Assembly (NCBI GenBank): GCA_963682025.1
Contig: OY821518.1
Coordinates: forward strand, 127,538,582-127,602,581
Reading direction: 5' to 3'
DNA length: 64,000 nt
From: Cordilura impudica
Lineage: Eukaryota; Arthropoda; Insecta; Diptera; Scathophagidae
Part shown: piece after piece, positions 22,098 to 32,739 of the stretch
Numbering within the stretch: the stretch's first letter is position 1
How the letters are laid out: every line of letters starts with the position of its first letter
Notes under the pieces: model-generated
The model's input: only the letters and a program-made list of their open reading frames with translations
Database searches by the model: none
What the model was told of the DNA's origin: nothing
Position numbers and translations under genes: made by a program

Positions 22098-24316
22098 ATG
22101 TTATTAAAAAATTGCAATTTAATTGTTTGCTGGATGTCAGCACCGAAAAATAAGCAAGTGTCTACTTTACATTCATTTATTGAGCAGAAAGTGGGTAAAG
22201 TTTCTATTGAAAAAGACAGGCTGCTACTTAAAATACAGCGCTTTCATTGTAAAATGGATAAATACTGGAATGAGTGCAAGAGAAATAAAGTGTATTTTGA
22301 ACAAAAATATTCCAATTGGTTGAATGAGACATTTTTGGATTTGGATCATGTAAGTTGACATGAACGTTTAAAGCTGAGTTAATATTTAAAATTAATACTT
22401 ATTCATTAGCAACCTGCCAACCATGGCACTAGTAAGGTTAATTCACAACCAATGGATATATCCCCAGAAGGCTTAGTCGAACCAACAAACAGTTGTGCAG
22501 AAAATACTGACATGACACCTTCACCAACAAAAAGAACCCCAATAACTAAACGCGGCAGGCCAAGAAAAAATTTTGCGAAGTCGTCAAAAAAATCCAAGAA
22601 TCGTAGAGCTTCCGAGTTAATTGCCAAATATTCTTTAGAGGAGCTGGAATATGCCATTCAAAAACTAAAGCGAGGATGTAGAAAAGAAGAGGAGAATTGC
22701 TTAACGCCACCCAAAGCACTCGCCTTATGTTTGGACTTAGATCTCTCTGAGAGAAAGTACAATGTTTTACGAAATACAATTAACGACTTGCACCCAAACT
22801 GCTTTCCTTCCCTATATACATTGCGAATGTTAAAACAAAATTTAGTGCCGACCATAAACGCATCCGAAACTTCTGCTGAGGTCGATGTGAAGACGATAAT
22901 GTGCAAAACTGTAGAGGGAATTTTGGATCAGTGCGATATACCGCAAGGCCTAAATACACTTCAGTTAATTGGAAAGTGGGGAATGGATGGAAGTTGTGGT
23001 CATTGCCGCTTTAAACAAAAATGTTGTAACGTTGAAAACTCTGATGAATTTATGTTTGTTATTGCTTTTGTTCCGATCAAGTAAGTTTATTAAATAAATA
23101 TTTGTTTTTATACATATACATATTCAAAATATTTTGTTATATATGTGAAGGTTGTTGAATATGATATCGGGAGAAGTTGTTTGGTCTAATGCAACACCAT
23201 CATCAACCAGATACTGCAGACCTATAAAATTTTGCTGTGCGAAAGAAAATCCTCAACTCATTCGTGATGAATACAAAATAATAACAGAAAAATTTGAAAA
23301 ACTCGAGTGCGCCGTTGTTGAAAGAAAGTCTATGGTTTTTGAAGTTTTCTTTCAAATGCATTGCACTATGATAGATGGTGCAGTCGCTAATGTACTCACA
23401 AATACGAATTCGTGCAGTAGGTGTTTTATTTGTAATGCGAAACCAACCGAAATGAACAACCTAAATACGAAATATATTCCAAATGTTGATGCGTACAAAT
23501 TTGGCCTTTCTTCCCTTCACTGTTGGATACGATTTCTAGAATGCATTTTACATATTGCATATCGGCTTCCCTTCAAAAAATGGCGTGTAGGAAAAGACAA
23601 TAAAGAAGAATATCTTGACACCAAAACCAGAATTCAAAGACAGTTTAGGGAAAACACTGGTCTGTTAATAGACATGGTTAAGTCGGGTTGTGGTACTACC
23701 AACGATGGAAATACTGCTCGTCGATTTTTTTCTGATAGCCAATTGACGGCAGATATAACTGGTGTCGATAAAGAACTGATTGAATATTTTGGGGTAATAC
23801 TGAGAGTCCTATCCTGTGGCATGGAAATTAATAAGGATACTTTTAAGGAACTCCTTAGAATAACAAGGAATAAGTATTTGATCCTGTACGGATGGTACTA
23901 CATGCCGAGTAGTGTGCACAAAGTACTAATCCACGGTTCTGATGTAATTAATTATTTTGAATTACCAGTAGGTACTTTAAATATTAATTATTTTTTCCGA
24001 AAACAATATTAACGATACTTTCATTACAGGTTCTTTATCTGAGGAAGCACTTGAAGCCAACCATAAAATTATTCGAAAGAATCGTTTGTCCCATACAAGA
24101 AAAAATTCACGTGAAAACACCAATAAGGATTTAATGACCCAGCTAATAATAATGTCAGATACATTGATCAGTTCTTACAGGCATAACGCTATTCCCAGTA
24201 AAAGGGAAAATATTGTAGATATTTCAAAATATATATTAAATAGTGATTGTGATGATGAAAATGAGCAATGTCATACATTAGAAGAATCTTGTTCCGAAAA
24301 CTCTTCCGAAGAGTAG
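22098..24316 (+). CDS. Transib (RAG1-like) transposase, four exons, 676 aa
   Basis: Exons 22098-22349, 22410-23080, 23151-23971 and 24030-24316, joined by GT-AG introns of 60, 70 and 58 bp, give one uninterrupted frame. An in-frame TGA at 22083 makes 22098 the first ATG; Met13 is an alternative start. Domains: basic KRGRPRKN at 129-138, comparable to the GRPR of the RAG1 nonamer-binding domain; a helical region PPKALALCLDLDL near 184; first catalytic Asp277 in GKWGMDGSCGH; second Asp383 in CTMIDGAVAN; zinc CxxC at 399/402; zinc HKVLIH at 564/569; glutamate block SEEALEANHK (585-594; Glu590 is the best match to the RAG1 E, Glu587 possible). An acidic tail ends the protein. It should cut at the element ends and insert with 5-bp duplication. 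Family call is firm; activity is inferred. Confidence 0.9.
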
Positions 24317-24401
24317 TTCCAATATATGATAATTTTATTAACCCTTTGCATTTAAAGTACCAGAAATCATTTTGTTTTAAATTTGCCATATAGTTTTTAA
24401 C

Positions 24402-24407
24402 AATAAA
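24402..24407 (+). terminator. polyadenylation signal AATAAA
   Basis: AATAAA 86 bp after the stop codon of the Transib transposase and before the 141-bp repeats. It is the natural candidate for the mRNA 3' end. Confidence 0.5.
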
Positions 24408-24555
24408 AAAATATGGTTTGGAAACTTTGAAAGACATTAGACTGTCTCATAGGGTCTTACGGGATGATTAATACTTAAGACCCTTTGCACCTATTGCATG
24501 GGAGGTACCAGAAGCCTTGGTTCGATTTCTTCTAAATATTCCACAAAGCTTTGCA

Positions 24556-25239
24556 AAGGTGGTACATAAATATGCTCTTCAAGCAATTTTCATGAAATTC
24601 GTGGCAATAGTTCAATTTTTACAGCTCAAAATAATTTCGGTTTGTATGGGCGGTGGGCGATGGGCGTGGTCAATGTTGATGAAATTTTTTTTTTTTAAGG
24701 TGTTGCATAAATATGCACTTCAAGCAATTTTCATGAAATTCGTGGCAATAGTTCAATTTTTACAGCTCAAAATAATTTCGGTTTGTATGGGCGGTGGGCG
24801 ATGGGCGTGGTCAATGTTGATGAAATTTTTTTTTTTTTAAGGTGTTGCATAAATATGCACTTCAAGCAATTTTCATGAAATTCGTGGCAATAGTTCAATT
24901 TTTACAGCTCAAAATAATTTCGGTTTGTATGGGCGGTGGGCGATGGGCGTGGTCAATGTTGATGAAATTTTTTTTTTAAGGTGTTGCATAAATATGCACT
25001 TCAAGCAATTTTCATGAAATTCGTGGCAATAGTTCAATTTTTACAGCTCAAAATAATTTCGGTTTGTATGGGCGGTGGGCGATGGGCGTGGTCAATGTTG
25101 ATGAAATTTTTTTTTTTTAAGGTGTTGCATAAATATGCACTTCAAGCAATTTTCATGAAATTCGTGGCAATAGTTCAATTTTTACAGCTCAAAATAATTT
25201 CGGTTTGTATGGGCGGTGGGCGATGGGCGTGGTCAATTT
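24556..25239. repeat. five 141-bp tandem repeats inside Transib
   Basis: The 'cgtggcaatag' anchor recurs at 24600, 24741, 24883, 25022 and 25163, so periods are 139-142 bp. Differences are almost only in T-run length before 'aaggtg'. Each unit has a G-rich box (GGGCGGTGGGCGATGGGCG). Since 141 is 47 codons, units read open in one frame, but T-run changes break it. Near-identity implies recent expansion. Confidence 0.95.
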
Positions 25240-25318
25240 TGTCGATACTTTGAAATTTTCTTAATTCTATTATATTAGGGACTCGTGCCAAATTTTATTA
25301 ACCTAGGACGACTCCTTC

Positions 25319-25357
25319 TATTTTTGTCCCATCGATGTACTGGGACAAAGCACTGTG
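25319..25357 (-). promoter_or_regulatory. Transib right end, 23-RSS-like
   Basis: Read inward on the minus strand: CACAGTG (25351-25357), a 23-bp spacer (25328-25350), ACAAAAATA (25319-25327). The heptamer matches the V(D)J consensus in 7 of 7, the nonamer in 7 of 9. At a 12-bp spacing there is no nonamer-like sequence here. Confidence 0.85.
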
Positions 25358-25834
25358 GAGTGGGATATCTATCAAAATAAATGTTTTGTTACTCAAGATA
25401 ACGGTTTTTCAATTTTTCACAAATGCTCTATTTTGAATTTTTTTCTATTTGTGTCTAAAACCTTACAAATAAAACTTATACTGTGAAACTAGACAAATTA
25501 ACCTTTCCGAAGGTATATAACATACCTAACTAAAATTTTATATCCTCGATACTGTAATACCCAGAATATGTTAACCTCAGAAAAAAAATCGCTTTTTTTC
25601 TATAGAAATGTTGAAAAATTATTATTTTTTATTTATTTTTAATAATAATTAAATTAATGTATAATAATAATATTAAAAATAAAAAGATAAATAATTTATT
25701 AAAATTTAATCTTAATTCCAATAGATCCATTTATATCATAACTATTTTTATACTTAATTTATTGTAGCTGATGAAGTACTTAAGTCTTGTAAATTTTTAA
25801 ATACCCAGTCTTTCATCCAGCTTTTTTGTCGCCT

Positions 25835-26980
25835 TTATTTACTGCGTTTTTTTGTCAATCCTTTCTTGGCGTTACTAGGTTCAGCTGTTGATTTCGCTGC
25901 TGGTTTATTTGTTGTATTTGGAAAGAAATCGCATTGAATAGAGGCAGAAAACTTTTTTAACTTGAGTCTTCCATCGACAAGCGGTATAAAAGCATGGTAT
26001 TGAGCCGTGCCATCGATTGTGACCGCAGCATCGAATCTGCTCTTCAGTGTTTTCAATATTTCCTGATGATCCTCTTTGCTACAAAAAACTATTTTAGATT
26101 CTTTACAATAACTCTTTGCCCAATAGAATAAAGCAGTCGCATCTAAGATGCGATCTTGATGAGAGCACTGGAGGCTATACTTCGCTGCATTTCTTTTAAG
26201 GTTTGCTCCAATACCATCACGTGCTCCTTTACCATTAGCAGTAGGATGAAAATACCACTCAGCTGGCATTCCAAAATCTTTTTCATGCGCCATAAGATTT
26301 GCGAAGCTCTTTTTGGTTTTAAAATGTTGACGAACTCCGTCCGAAACGTAGTATACCTTCTTTACTGTAAATTTAGATTTTAAATATTTTAGTATTATCT
26401 TCTGGTACTCATAAACTGCAACAGTATCATGTTTTAAATCGTCGGATATGATTGCCATACTTTTGTGTTCCAGTTTTTCATCTTTCATGTAGTAAATAAC
26501 TACTGTGAATATAGTTACTTGGTCGTTATTGAAGTGGAATGCTTGTATGGCACCCTGAAGAACATATTTATAGTTTTCTGCGAAATCACATGAAATAACG
26601 AATTCACCAGACTTCAAATGTATCTTCAAATCCTTGAAGAATGACCATTGCACTTTGACTAAAAAGTCATGGTTTCTCAAGTTTAGCAATCCTGTACACA
26701 TTTCTTCCACAAAATCATCCACATTTAAAATGATTGTTTTCAATGTGCATCTGTCAGTCTGAATCCAAGAATCAAATTTGACCTCCTCTATATATTCTCG
26801 ATCTAAAAAGTTGATTAAATTTTCTTTGATGAATGTGGTTTTCGGGCAATTGGTACATTCACCTAAGTGGCAAGAAGTTGTTGCATTAGAACACATAGTC
26901 AATTTAAGGCAATCGCGGTAATCGTGTAAATCTTCTGCCGAATCATCTGTTAAATACTTTAAGTTGATTTCCTTCAACAT
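25835..26980 (-). pseudogene. transposase-like protein of copy B, 381-aa open frame lacking the N-terminus
   Basis: One continuous frame from the Met in MLKEINLKYL to a Lys-rich end. It has the cysteine cluster CSNATTSCHLGECTNCPK near residues 31-48 and the acidic blocks CDFAENYKYV, YYVSDGVRQHF and GKGARDGIG. Relative to copy A it lacks about 60 bp upstream, which encode CVLAESSGTHTVCVC, so the true N-terminus is lost. It keeps the segment deleted from copy A (FLVKVQWSFFKDLKI). The GKGACDG cysteine is replaced by Arg. Probably inactive, although the central domain is open. No superfamily assigned. Confidence 0.7.
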
Positions 26981-27074
26981 CAGTTAAACATTTTCATGGT
27001 AAATTTGGGTTAATTTCGTGAAGCCAGATTGAAATGTTGCAAATAACTGTTTCAGGTTACAGATAACCATTCTC

Positions 27075-27667
27075 TTCTGTTATGTTATGAAGTTATGTTA
27101 CATACCTTCGGAAAGGTTAATTTGTGTAGTTTCTCAGTATAAGTTTTATTTGTAAGGTTTTACACACAAATAGGAAAAAATTCAAAATAGTGCATTTGTG
27201 AAAAATTGAAAAACCGTTGTCTTGAGTTACAAAACATTTATTTTGATAGATATTCCACTCCCATCCCACTAAGCGACCAAAAAGCTCTTAAAGGAAAAAT
27301 CCTAAGCTTTCTTATGAAAAAAAAAAAAAAAAAAAAAATGCACTTTTTGAAAAAAAAAAGGCAAAAAATGCTTTAATTTAGCAAAAAAAAGTCTAAAATT
27401 TTTTTTTTTTTTAAGTATTTTTTTCCGAAATATTGAAGAAATAGCTATCTAAACTATTTGGGAGAAAATAAGTTACATGGTTGAGAAAAAACACCTGTTT
27501 GGCCAAAATGTCAAATTTTGATCCCCTCTAACTCAGAGAGATCTCGACCGATTTTATTGAAAAATTGTGTCTAAACTACTATCCAATAGGACTAATCTTG
27601 GTGCAAATTTCATCCCGATCGGAAGACATCGGTTTCAAAAGTTGGTGCACTTGACATGAAACCCCCC
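27075..27667 (-). repeat. right long inverted repeat of copy B
   Basis: Inverted match to 20397-20825 plus 25363-25530, running from the 'cataccttcggaaagg' block out to the terminal CCCCCC. Part of the 'ttctaagaacaataggt' segment is deleted relative to copy A. Confidence 0.85.
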
Positions 27668-27689
27668 ATATATAAAAATTATGGATATT

Positions 27690-28075
27690 TAATTAAAATG
27701 CGTTAAATTGTGAATTTTTAAATAAATTCATTAAATCTCACAGAGAAGATATAAATTTATAGGAGCCTAAAGGTATGCTATTCAATTTGAGCCAATTCAC
27801 AATTCAAAACTAATTTAATAAACATACATACAGCACTGTATAGTTTTTTAATTGAAGCTTAAATATGTTTTTTATGTATGTGTTAGTAGCAACTTTAAAT
27901 GAATTTTACTCCAAAAAAATGTTCGAGATGGTGCAAACCTATAAAAATGGTGGACACCTAAAAATAAATACCTTTCAAATGGTATATTTTTTTTTTGTCA
28001 AAATTGGTTGATAACTAAAAGCGTAAAATCGGTCACAAGAAATCGCCTTGCCTATTAATATTATTGATTTATAAA
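27690..28075 (-). mobile_element. Helitron body and 5' end, split by copy B
   Basis: Blocks 'cctaaaggtatgctattcaa', 'tgtatgtgttagtagcaac', 'aaatacctttcaaatggtat' and 'aagaaatcgccttgcctatt' occur in the same order as in the Helitron at 57532-57896. The 3' end lies at 20306-20396. The 5' end is diverged near 28070. Confidence 0.65.
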
Positions 28076-28528
28076 AAATCTCGGTTTAAACCGAAACCAA
28101 GCATCTACTGCTATGTTGGGCATGTGTTAGAGACATTCTTTATTCACATTAAGCGTTTTTCACCGCTTTTCGATATCCGGGAATGGTCATAAAAAACATC
28201 AAAGTTTATTTTTACGAGACCGTAAAAATAATTGCACTTAGAAAAATTGTGTTTAGTAACAAACGAAAAATAAATATATATTTGTACATGTACATTTATT
28301 AAGCCCAAACATCAATATCCACAGGATAAACACAGATGTTTTGGAATGGTTAACCCGTAGATTCTGAGCACAATAGAGAACCTATGGGGATTACTAGCAC
28401 GAAAAGTATATGCTGATGGGAAGCAATATTCAAGTGTTTGCAAACTGAAAAACGCTAAATTACTAATATTTATAATTAAGTTTAGTTATTTTTTGAATTC
28501 TTTGAATTTTATGAGTGAACTTATCATA
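28076..28528. other. AT-rich spacer, no gene seen
   Basis: No recognisable element between the Helitron and the next mini-me-like copy. Confidence 0.4.
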
Positions 28529-29268
28529 TCATATCGAACGATACCCTATACCATGCGTTTAGAAACCCTATCTCTTAGGCCCAACTAACTGGACATAGAA
28601 AATAAGCAAAAACCAAATTTGAGTAGGATTTTTATTAATTTTTTTGGCTGCAGATATGAAAAAGTTCATATCGGATGCTATATCTATATAGGGACTAGGT
28701 CAAAAATGGACCAATCCTGATCATGTTTGGTAAAGTCTTGTATTTTGCAAAAATATATACAAACAAAATTTGAGAAGAATCAGTGCAATATTTATGTTTT
28801 TAATAGATTTAAGTGAAGATCGGGAAGCAGCTCTATATGGGGTCAAAGGGATCATTTTTGGACTACTCATTAATGGATGTAATGAATGCATACAAACCCA
28901 ATTTGAGTAAGATCTATATGACAATTTGGATCTCATGGCAATTTATGTCGATTTCATATGGGTAATTTGTATGGGGGCTAGGTCTGAACATCGACCGATT
29001 TCACCAATTTCTATAGCGTTCATCCCATGGCCGATAAAAGCTTATATACCAAATTTCATCAAAATATATTCATATTTGCGACCTGCAGTTTGATTACATG
29101 GTTTACATGGACACACAGACGGACGGACGGACATTGTTAAATCAACTCAGAAAGTGATTCTGATTCGATAGGTATAATTAAAGATGGGTCTAGGTCAAAT
29201 ATTTTTGGTTGTTACAAACAGCAGCACAAAGTCATTATACCCAAACCACATAGTGGTATAGGGTATAA
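28529..29268 (+). repeat. mini-me-like repeat, copy M2
   Basis: Same block order as 14709-15429: ATACCCTATACCATGCG left end, 'gctgcagatatgaaaaagtt', 'ttgcgacctgcagtttgatt', a short (CGGA)n run at about 29120 and the ACCACATAGTGGT palindrome at the right end. Confidence 0.75.
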
Positions 29269-29276
29269 TTACCACT

Positions 29277-29890
29277 CATACGTATACGTATCTTCTACTC
29301 TGCTAATAAATAATAATCATACGCCTTGACTATGTTATGTTATTCAAAAAGATCGATCGGATGAGGGTAAATAACTTTTAGATCACTCCGTGACTATGCG
29401 TGACTCTGCGTGATTACCCCAAAATTAATCGGTAATCAAGGCAAGACTATGGGGCAAGTTTCAGATCAATTGCAAGAGGGGGAATGGGGTTGCACCATGG
29501 CAGACAGACAGACAGGTCAAAAATCGGGACATCAGAATTCGTTTTAGAGGTAGGGTTCCTTGTGCAAAGTTTCTTATTTTGATCCCTAGAATATGATTTT
29601 CCTTGTCACTTGAGCGATTTTTTTGCTTCCCTACAAATCGACCCGTATAATTTTTTTCTTTGTCTTGATCTTTGATTGCTTAGCTTTTCAGTTAGAACTC
29701 CAGAACCACTTATGATTCCTCATTTCATTAATTAAATTTTATTAATATATTGATTAAAAAAAAAATAGATTACAAAAAACTGATGTATGTTTGATTTAGG
29801 ATTAAAAATATCACTCACACGTATACATCTCTTCTATTCTACTAACGAATAAAATTCATACGCCCTGAATATTCTACGTTATTCAAAAAA
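29277..29890. repeat. direct-repeat pair about 535 bp apart
   Basis: A block of about 75 bp beginning 'atcttctactctgctaa' (29289) recurs as 'tctcttctattctactaa' (29825) with about 80% identity by eye. The spacer has a GACAGACAGACAGG run near 29500. Nothing protein-coding was recognised. It could be an internally repeated dispersed element. Confidence 0.5.
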
Positions 29891-30497
29891 ATGATAAAAA
29901 AAAGTGAAAAATTCCATTTTTTTTTAAGATTTCATTTGATTAAATTAATTCAGTTTGATTTGCTGAAGGTATTTTTTAAAGAATGAAATGAGAAATCATT
30001 AATGTTTTTGAAAAGCTGGAAAAAATATTATTTTGGGTTCAATTATATAGTTTAATATAGTTTAATGACCATCCACGATTTATGTATAGAGAATCTTGTT
30101 CAATTTGTGCTGATCATAGAAGACAATAAATCCTTTGGCAGCTAAAACATAAAAAAACTCAAACAACAACAACAACAATAAATAGCAATTGTGTTCTGCT
30201 GTACCGAATTTTGGATACCTTTCACAATACAAGTTGTTGGCATAAAAGATCAGCAAACAAAAAATATTTCCATCAGAAGTCACGAGCTAACCAAAAATTA
30301 AAAATGTCTGCACTTTAAGTGTGATAATTTTTGTTATGTAATGTGAGCTGGTAAACTTAAAAATCAACTTAATAAAATTTAATGGCAGGATTTTTTGAAG
30401 TAGTTTCCGTGTTTGGAATTTACCTAAAGATAGGAATAACAAAACTGTTTAATAATGATATAAGTGTTTTATAGGACATTTGATAGATTTAAGTGAA
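29891..30497. other. AT-rich spacer, no gene seen
   Basis: Contains an (AAC)n run near 30165. No gene or repeat family recognised. Confidence 0.4.
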
Positions 30498-30600
30498 CTA
30501 GTGTAGCCCAGCACTCGAAATTCGAGTGCAAATTCTAGGAAATATTATTTTTTGATTAAATTTTTGTCTTCCAATGTTTTTTCAATCCATATATCTGTGG
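30498..30600 (-). mobile_element. Helitron 3' end fragment
   Basis: Minus-strand CTAG end at 30498-30501, then the perfect palindrome GCACTCGAAATTCGAGTGC (30511-30529), then 'aaattctaggaaat'. This is the least-decayed hairpin of this Helitron family in the window. The next ~400 bp are unrelated to the shorter copies. Confidence 0.7.
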
Positions 30601-30628
30601 TCACAAGCATTAACCGGCTAAGTGGAAT

Positions 30629-30980
30629 ATCATGCTATTGAGAAAAATAACTTTTTATATAAATGTAATGGGCCTTCTTTCGACTTAGGTCAGTATGTTT
30701 TCGTTAATAACTTTTTATTAGACAGTGTTAGAGAAATGGGGATTTCACGAGAATATAAAGCGTTTTTCGTAGAACATGATAGCAAAGATAACCCAAATCG
30801 TCATGCTTTCGAGAAAAATGACTTTTTCTATAAATGTAATGGGGCTTCATTACGACTTAGGTCAGTCTGTTTTCATTAATAACTCTTTATTAAACAGTGT
30901 TATAGAAATACGGATTTCACGTAAATATAATAAAGCGTTTTTAGAAGAGTATGATAGCGTACATAACTCAAATCGTTCTT
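30629..30980 (+). repeat. tandem duplication of a coding-like 172-bp unit
   Basis: Units at about 30629-30800 and 30801-30978. The first reads open as HAIEKNNFLYKCNGPSFD..., the second as HAFEKNDFFYKCNGAS... before a one-base shift and then LGQSVFINNSLLNSV. Both units translate to related peptides, with many differences at third positions, as if the segment had once been coding. I do not recognise the protein. The block sits inside a Helitron-related repeat and may be captured sequence. Confidence 0.55.
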
Positions 30981-31009
30981 AAGTCGACTTAGGCGGTATA
31001 TTAATCAAT

Positions 31010-31350
31010 TTTAGATATTCACAACTCACAACACAGAGCGTCTGATATATAATTTAAATCATTCGCATTAACAGGGTGTAACGAATTATTATAAATATTT
31101 TATTTAATTTAATTTAATATATTTCTAAGACAGATTAAACATAAATTTTATCATTCCCAGCTTATCCTCCATATAAGCTATAACTATGCCAATCTTCACA
31201 CTCCTCCGTGCCCGTATAAGGCTTAAAAAGGGAACTATAAATTTACCTTTACGTATTAATATATAGATATCGGTGTGCTGCGTTATATGGGGACTAAGAC
31301 TAAAATTAGTCACACAGTCGTAATGTGACAAAAACCAACCACACTGGTTA
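31010..31350. repeat. dispersed repeat shared with 61130-61400
   Basis: The blocks 'aacagggtgt.acgaattattataaatatttta' and 'ttcacactcctccgtgccc' occur in the same order and spacing at 61190-61360. A tail-like relative is at about 41960-42060. It follows a Helitron 3' end in both full locations, so it may be the body of a longer Helitron variant. Confidence 0.6.
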
Positions 31351-32739
31351 CGGTATATACGTTAATCTGGATTTTTAGGTAGTCTTAGATGTACTAAAAT
31401 CTGCCATTTTGTATAGGGGTTAGATTGTACCATATGAGAGCAGAAAGTAATTATCTCATATTTCAACAAAATGCCACATGTAGTTTACGTGGTTTTTGTA
31501 CTTTTCTGGTTATGCATTGCTGATGTTGTATGTTTTACAAGTAATTAGACTTTTGTTCGGTTCGAGATCACGTATATAATTTCCAATAGAAATAAAATTG
31601 AAGACAGTGTTAGATGGCGTAGTTAATTTCGAACAACGGAATAGTTAATCGTCAGAATCATTCTGCCTATTACTTAAACTCGTGCTTAATCAACTAAATA
31701 TATCACCCAAACATTAGAAAGAAAATATGAGAATTTTTAAAATTTTAGCTTTCTCGATAGTAACATAAGCTATATCAACTAGAAGGCTTGTAGTATGAAA
31801 AAGCTTTTCCAAGCTGCCAAATAATTCCTCTAGATGGAATTGTGATGGCTTTGTGAATACTAATAATTTTACAAACATTATAATTGATAATAACCTCAAA
31901 ATATATACAGAAATTTTCTTTTCTCATAACTTGTTTCTTTGAAAAGATGTAGGCTATGAGCGAATAATAAAAAGATGTTTCGATTTTCCCGATTTGGATT
32001 TTTTCGGTTTTTTTTTCGCATTTTTAAATTTGAATTACAAAAAAAAAAACATTTATATATCTATATCAATGTTCACATGTTTTGTTATATAATTTGTTAT
32101 CTTCATACTGATACACATCGGTTGTTCCTAATTCAAGATAAAGTCTAAGCCAGGGGTCGGGAGCATTTTCCATACAAAAAGCTAAATCATTATATAAATA
32201 AAGATCATTTCTACAATCAGTATTTAAAACTCTATCTTTTAATAATTATACTAGAGGATAATTACATGCCATTACAGTTCCATCTAGAGGACAATGACAA
32301 AAACAAAGAGCTGTTAACATTAAAAGACTTGTAATTGATCTGGCTATGTTAGTGTAGAGAAAGCTAAAAATTGGAAAAGCTCAGCTTGTTCGTACAAACT
32401 CTCCTATATAAAAAAAGAAAAACATTTCTCATGTTCTTTTCTTTCAAATGTTGAGTTAAATAGTTGATTAAGCATGAGTTGAAGTAATAGACAGAAGGAC
32501 GCTGACGATGAACAAGTCTCTGTTTTCGAAAGTAGCTACTCCATCTAGCGCTGTCTTCAATTTTTTTTCTAATATTTCTCTTACATTACAAAAATTATTA
32601 TCTTTCTTTCATTTGAAAAATATATACATGGTCCTAAACCGAACAATAAATGACTAATTATTCCAATACAGATCAGCAATACATAACAATAACATTATCT
32701 CAAATTTCTTTTTTTATTTGAAAGTACAATCCTTCCGGT
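31351..32739. other. 1.4-kb AT-rich region, no gene seen
   Basis: No convincing frame or repeat family. The minus-strand frame at 31714-31899 is short and has no recognisable domain. Confidence 0.4.

Larger units (their letters stand above)
20826..25357 (+). mobile_element. Transib transposon, apparently complete
   Basis: A 4532-bp element with a perfect GC-rich 5-bp target duplication GAGTG (20821-20825 and 25358-25362), the size typical of Transib. Ends start CACACTGCTTCG and, inverted, CACAGTGCTTTG. It sits in the left arm of copy B. The same site in copy A (7939-7943) is empty, so boundaries are exact. Contents in order: RSS-like left end, 1.2 kb non-coding AT-rich DNA, four-exon RAG1-like transposase, a 5 x 141-bp repeat array, RSS-like right end. 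An intact gene and clean duplication suggest recent, possibly autonomous activity. Confidence 0.93.
20397..27667 (-). mobile_element. long-TIR DNA transposon, copy B, carrying a nested Transib
   Basis: Left end GGGGGATTTCATGTCAAG at 20397 and its inverted match ending at 27667. AT flanks (atatatat left, atatataa right) match in 7 of 8 positions. Without the Transib (20826-25357 plus one 5-bp duplicate) it is about 2.73 kb, the same as copy A. The inverted repeats are about 0.5-0.6 kb. The internal gene is on the minus strand. Confidence 0.85.

Noticed and set aside
24556..25239. CRISPR-like array
   Set aside because: Units are contiguous with no unique spacers, in a eukaryotic transposon. 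The same holds for the 7-bp, 21-bp, 155-bp and 158-bp arrays.
24517..25253. Plus-strand frames reading FKVLHKYALQAIF... as a protein
   Set aside because: They follow the 141-bp repeat (47 codons), lie beyond the Transib stop and poly(A) signal, and break at T-run length changes.
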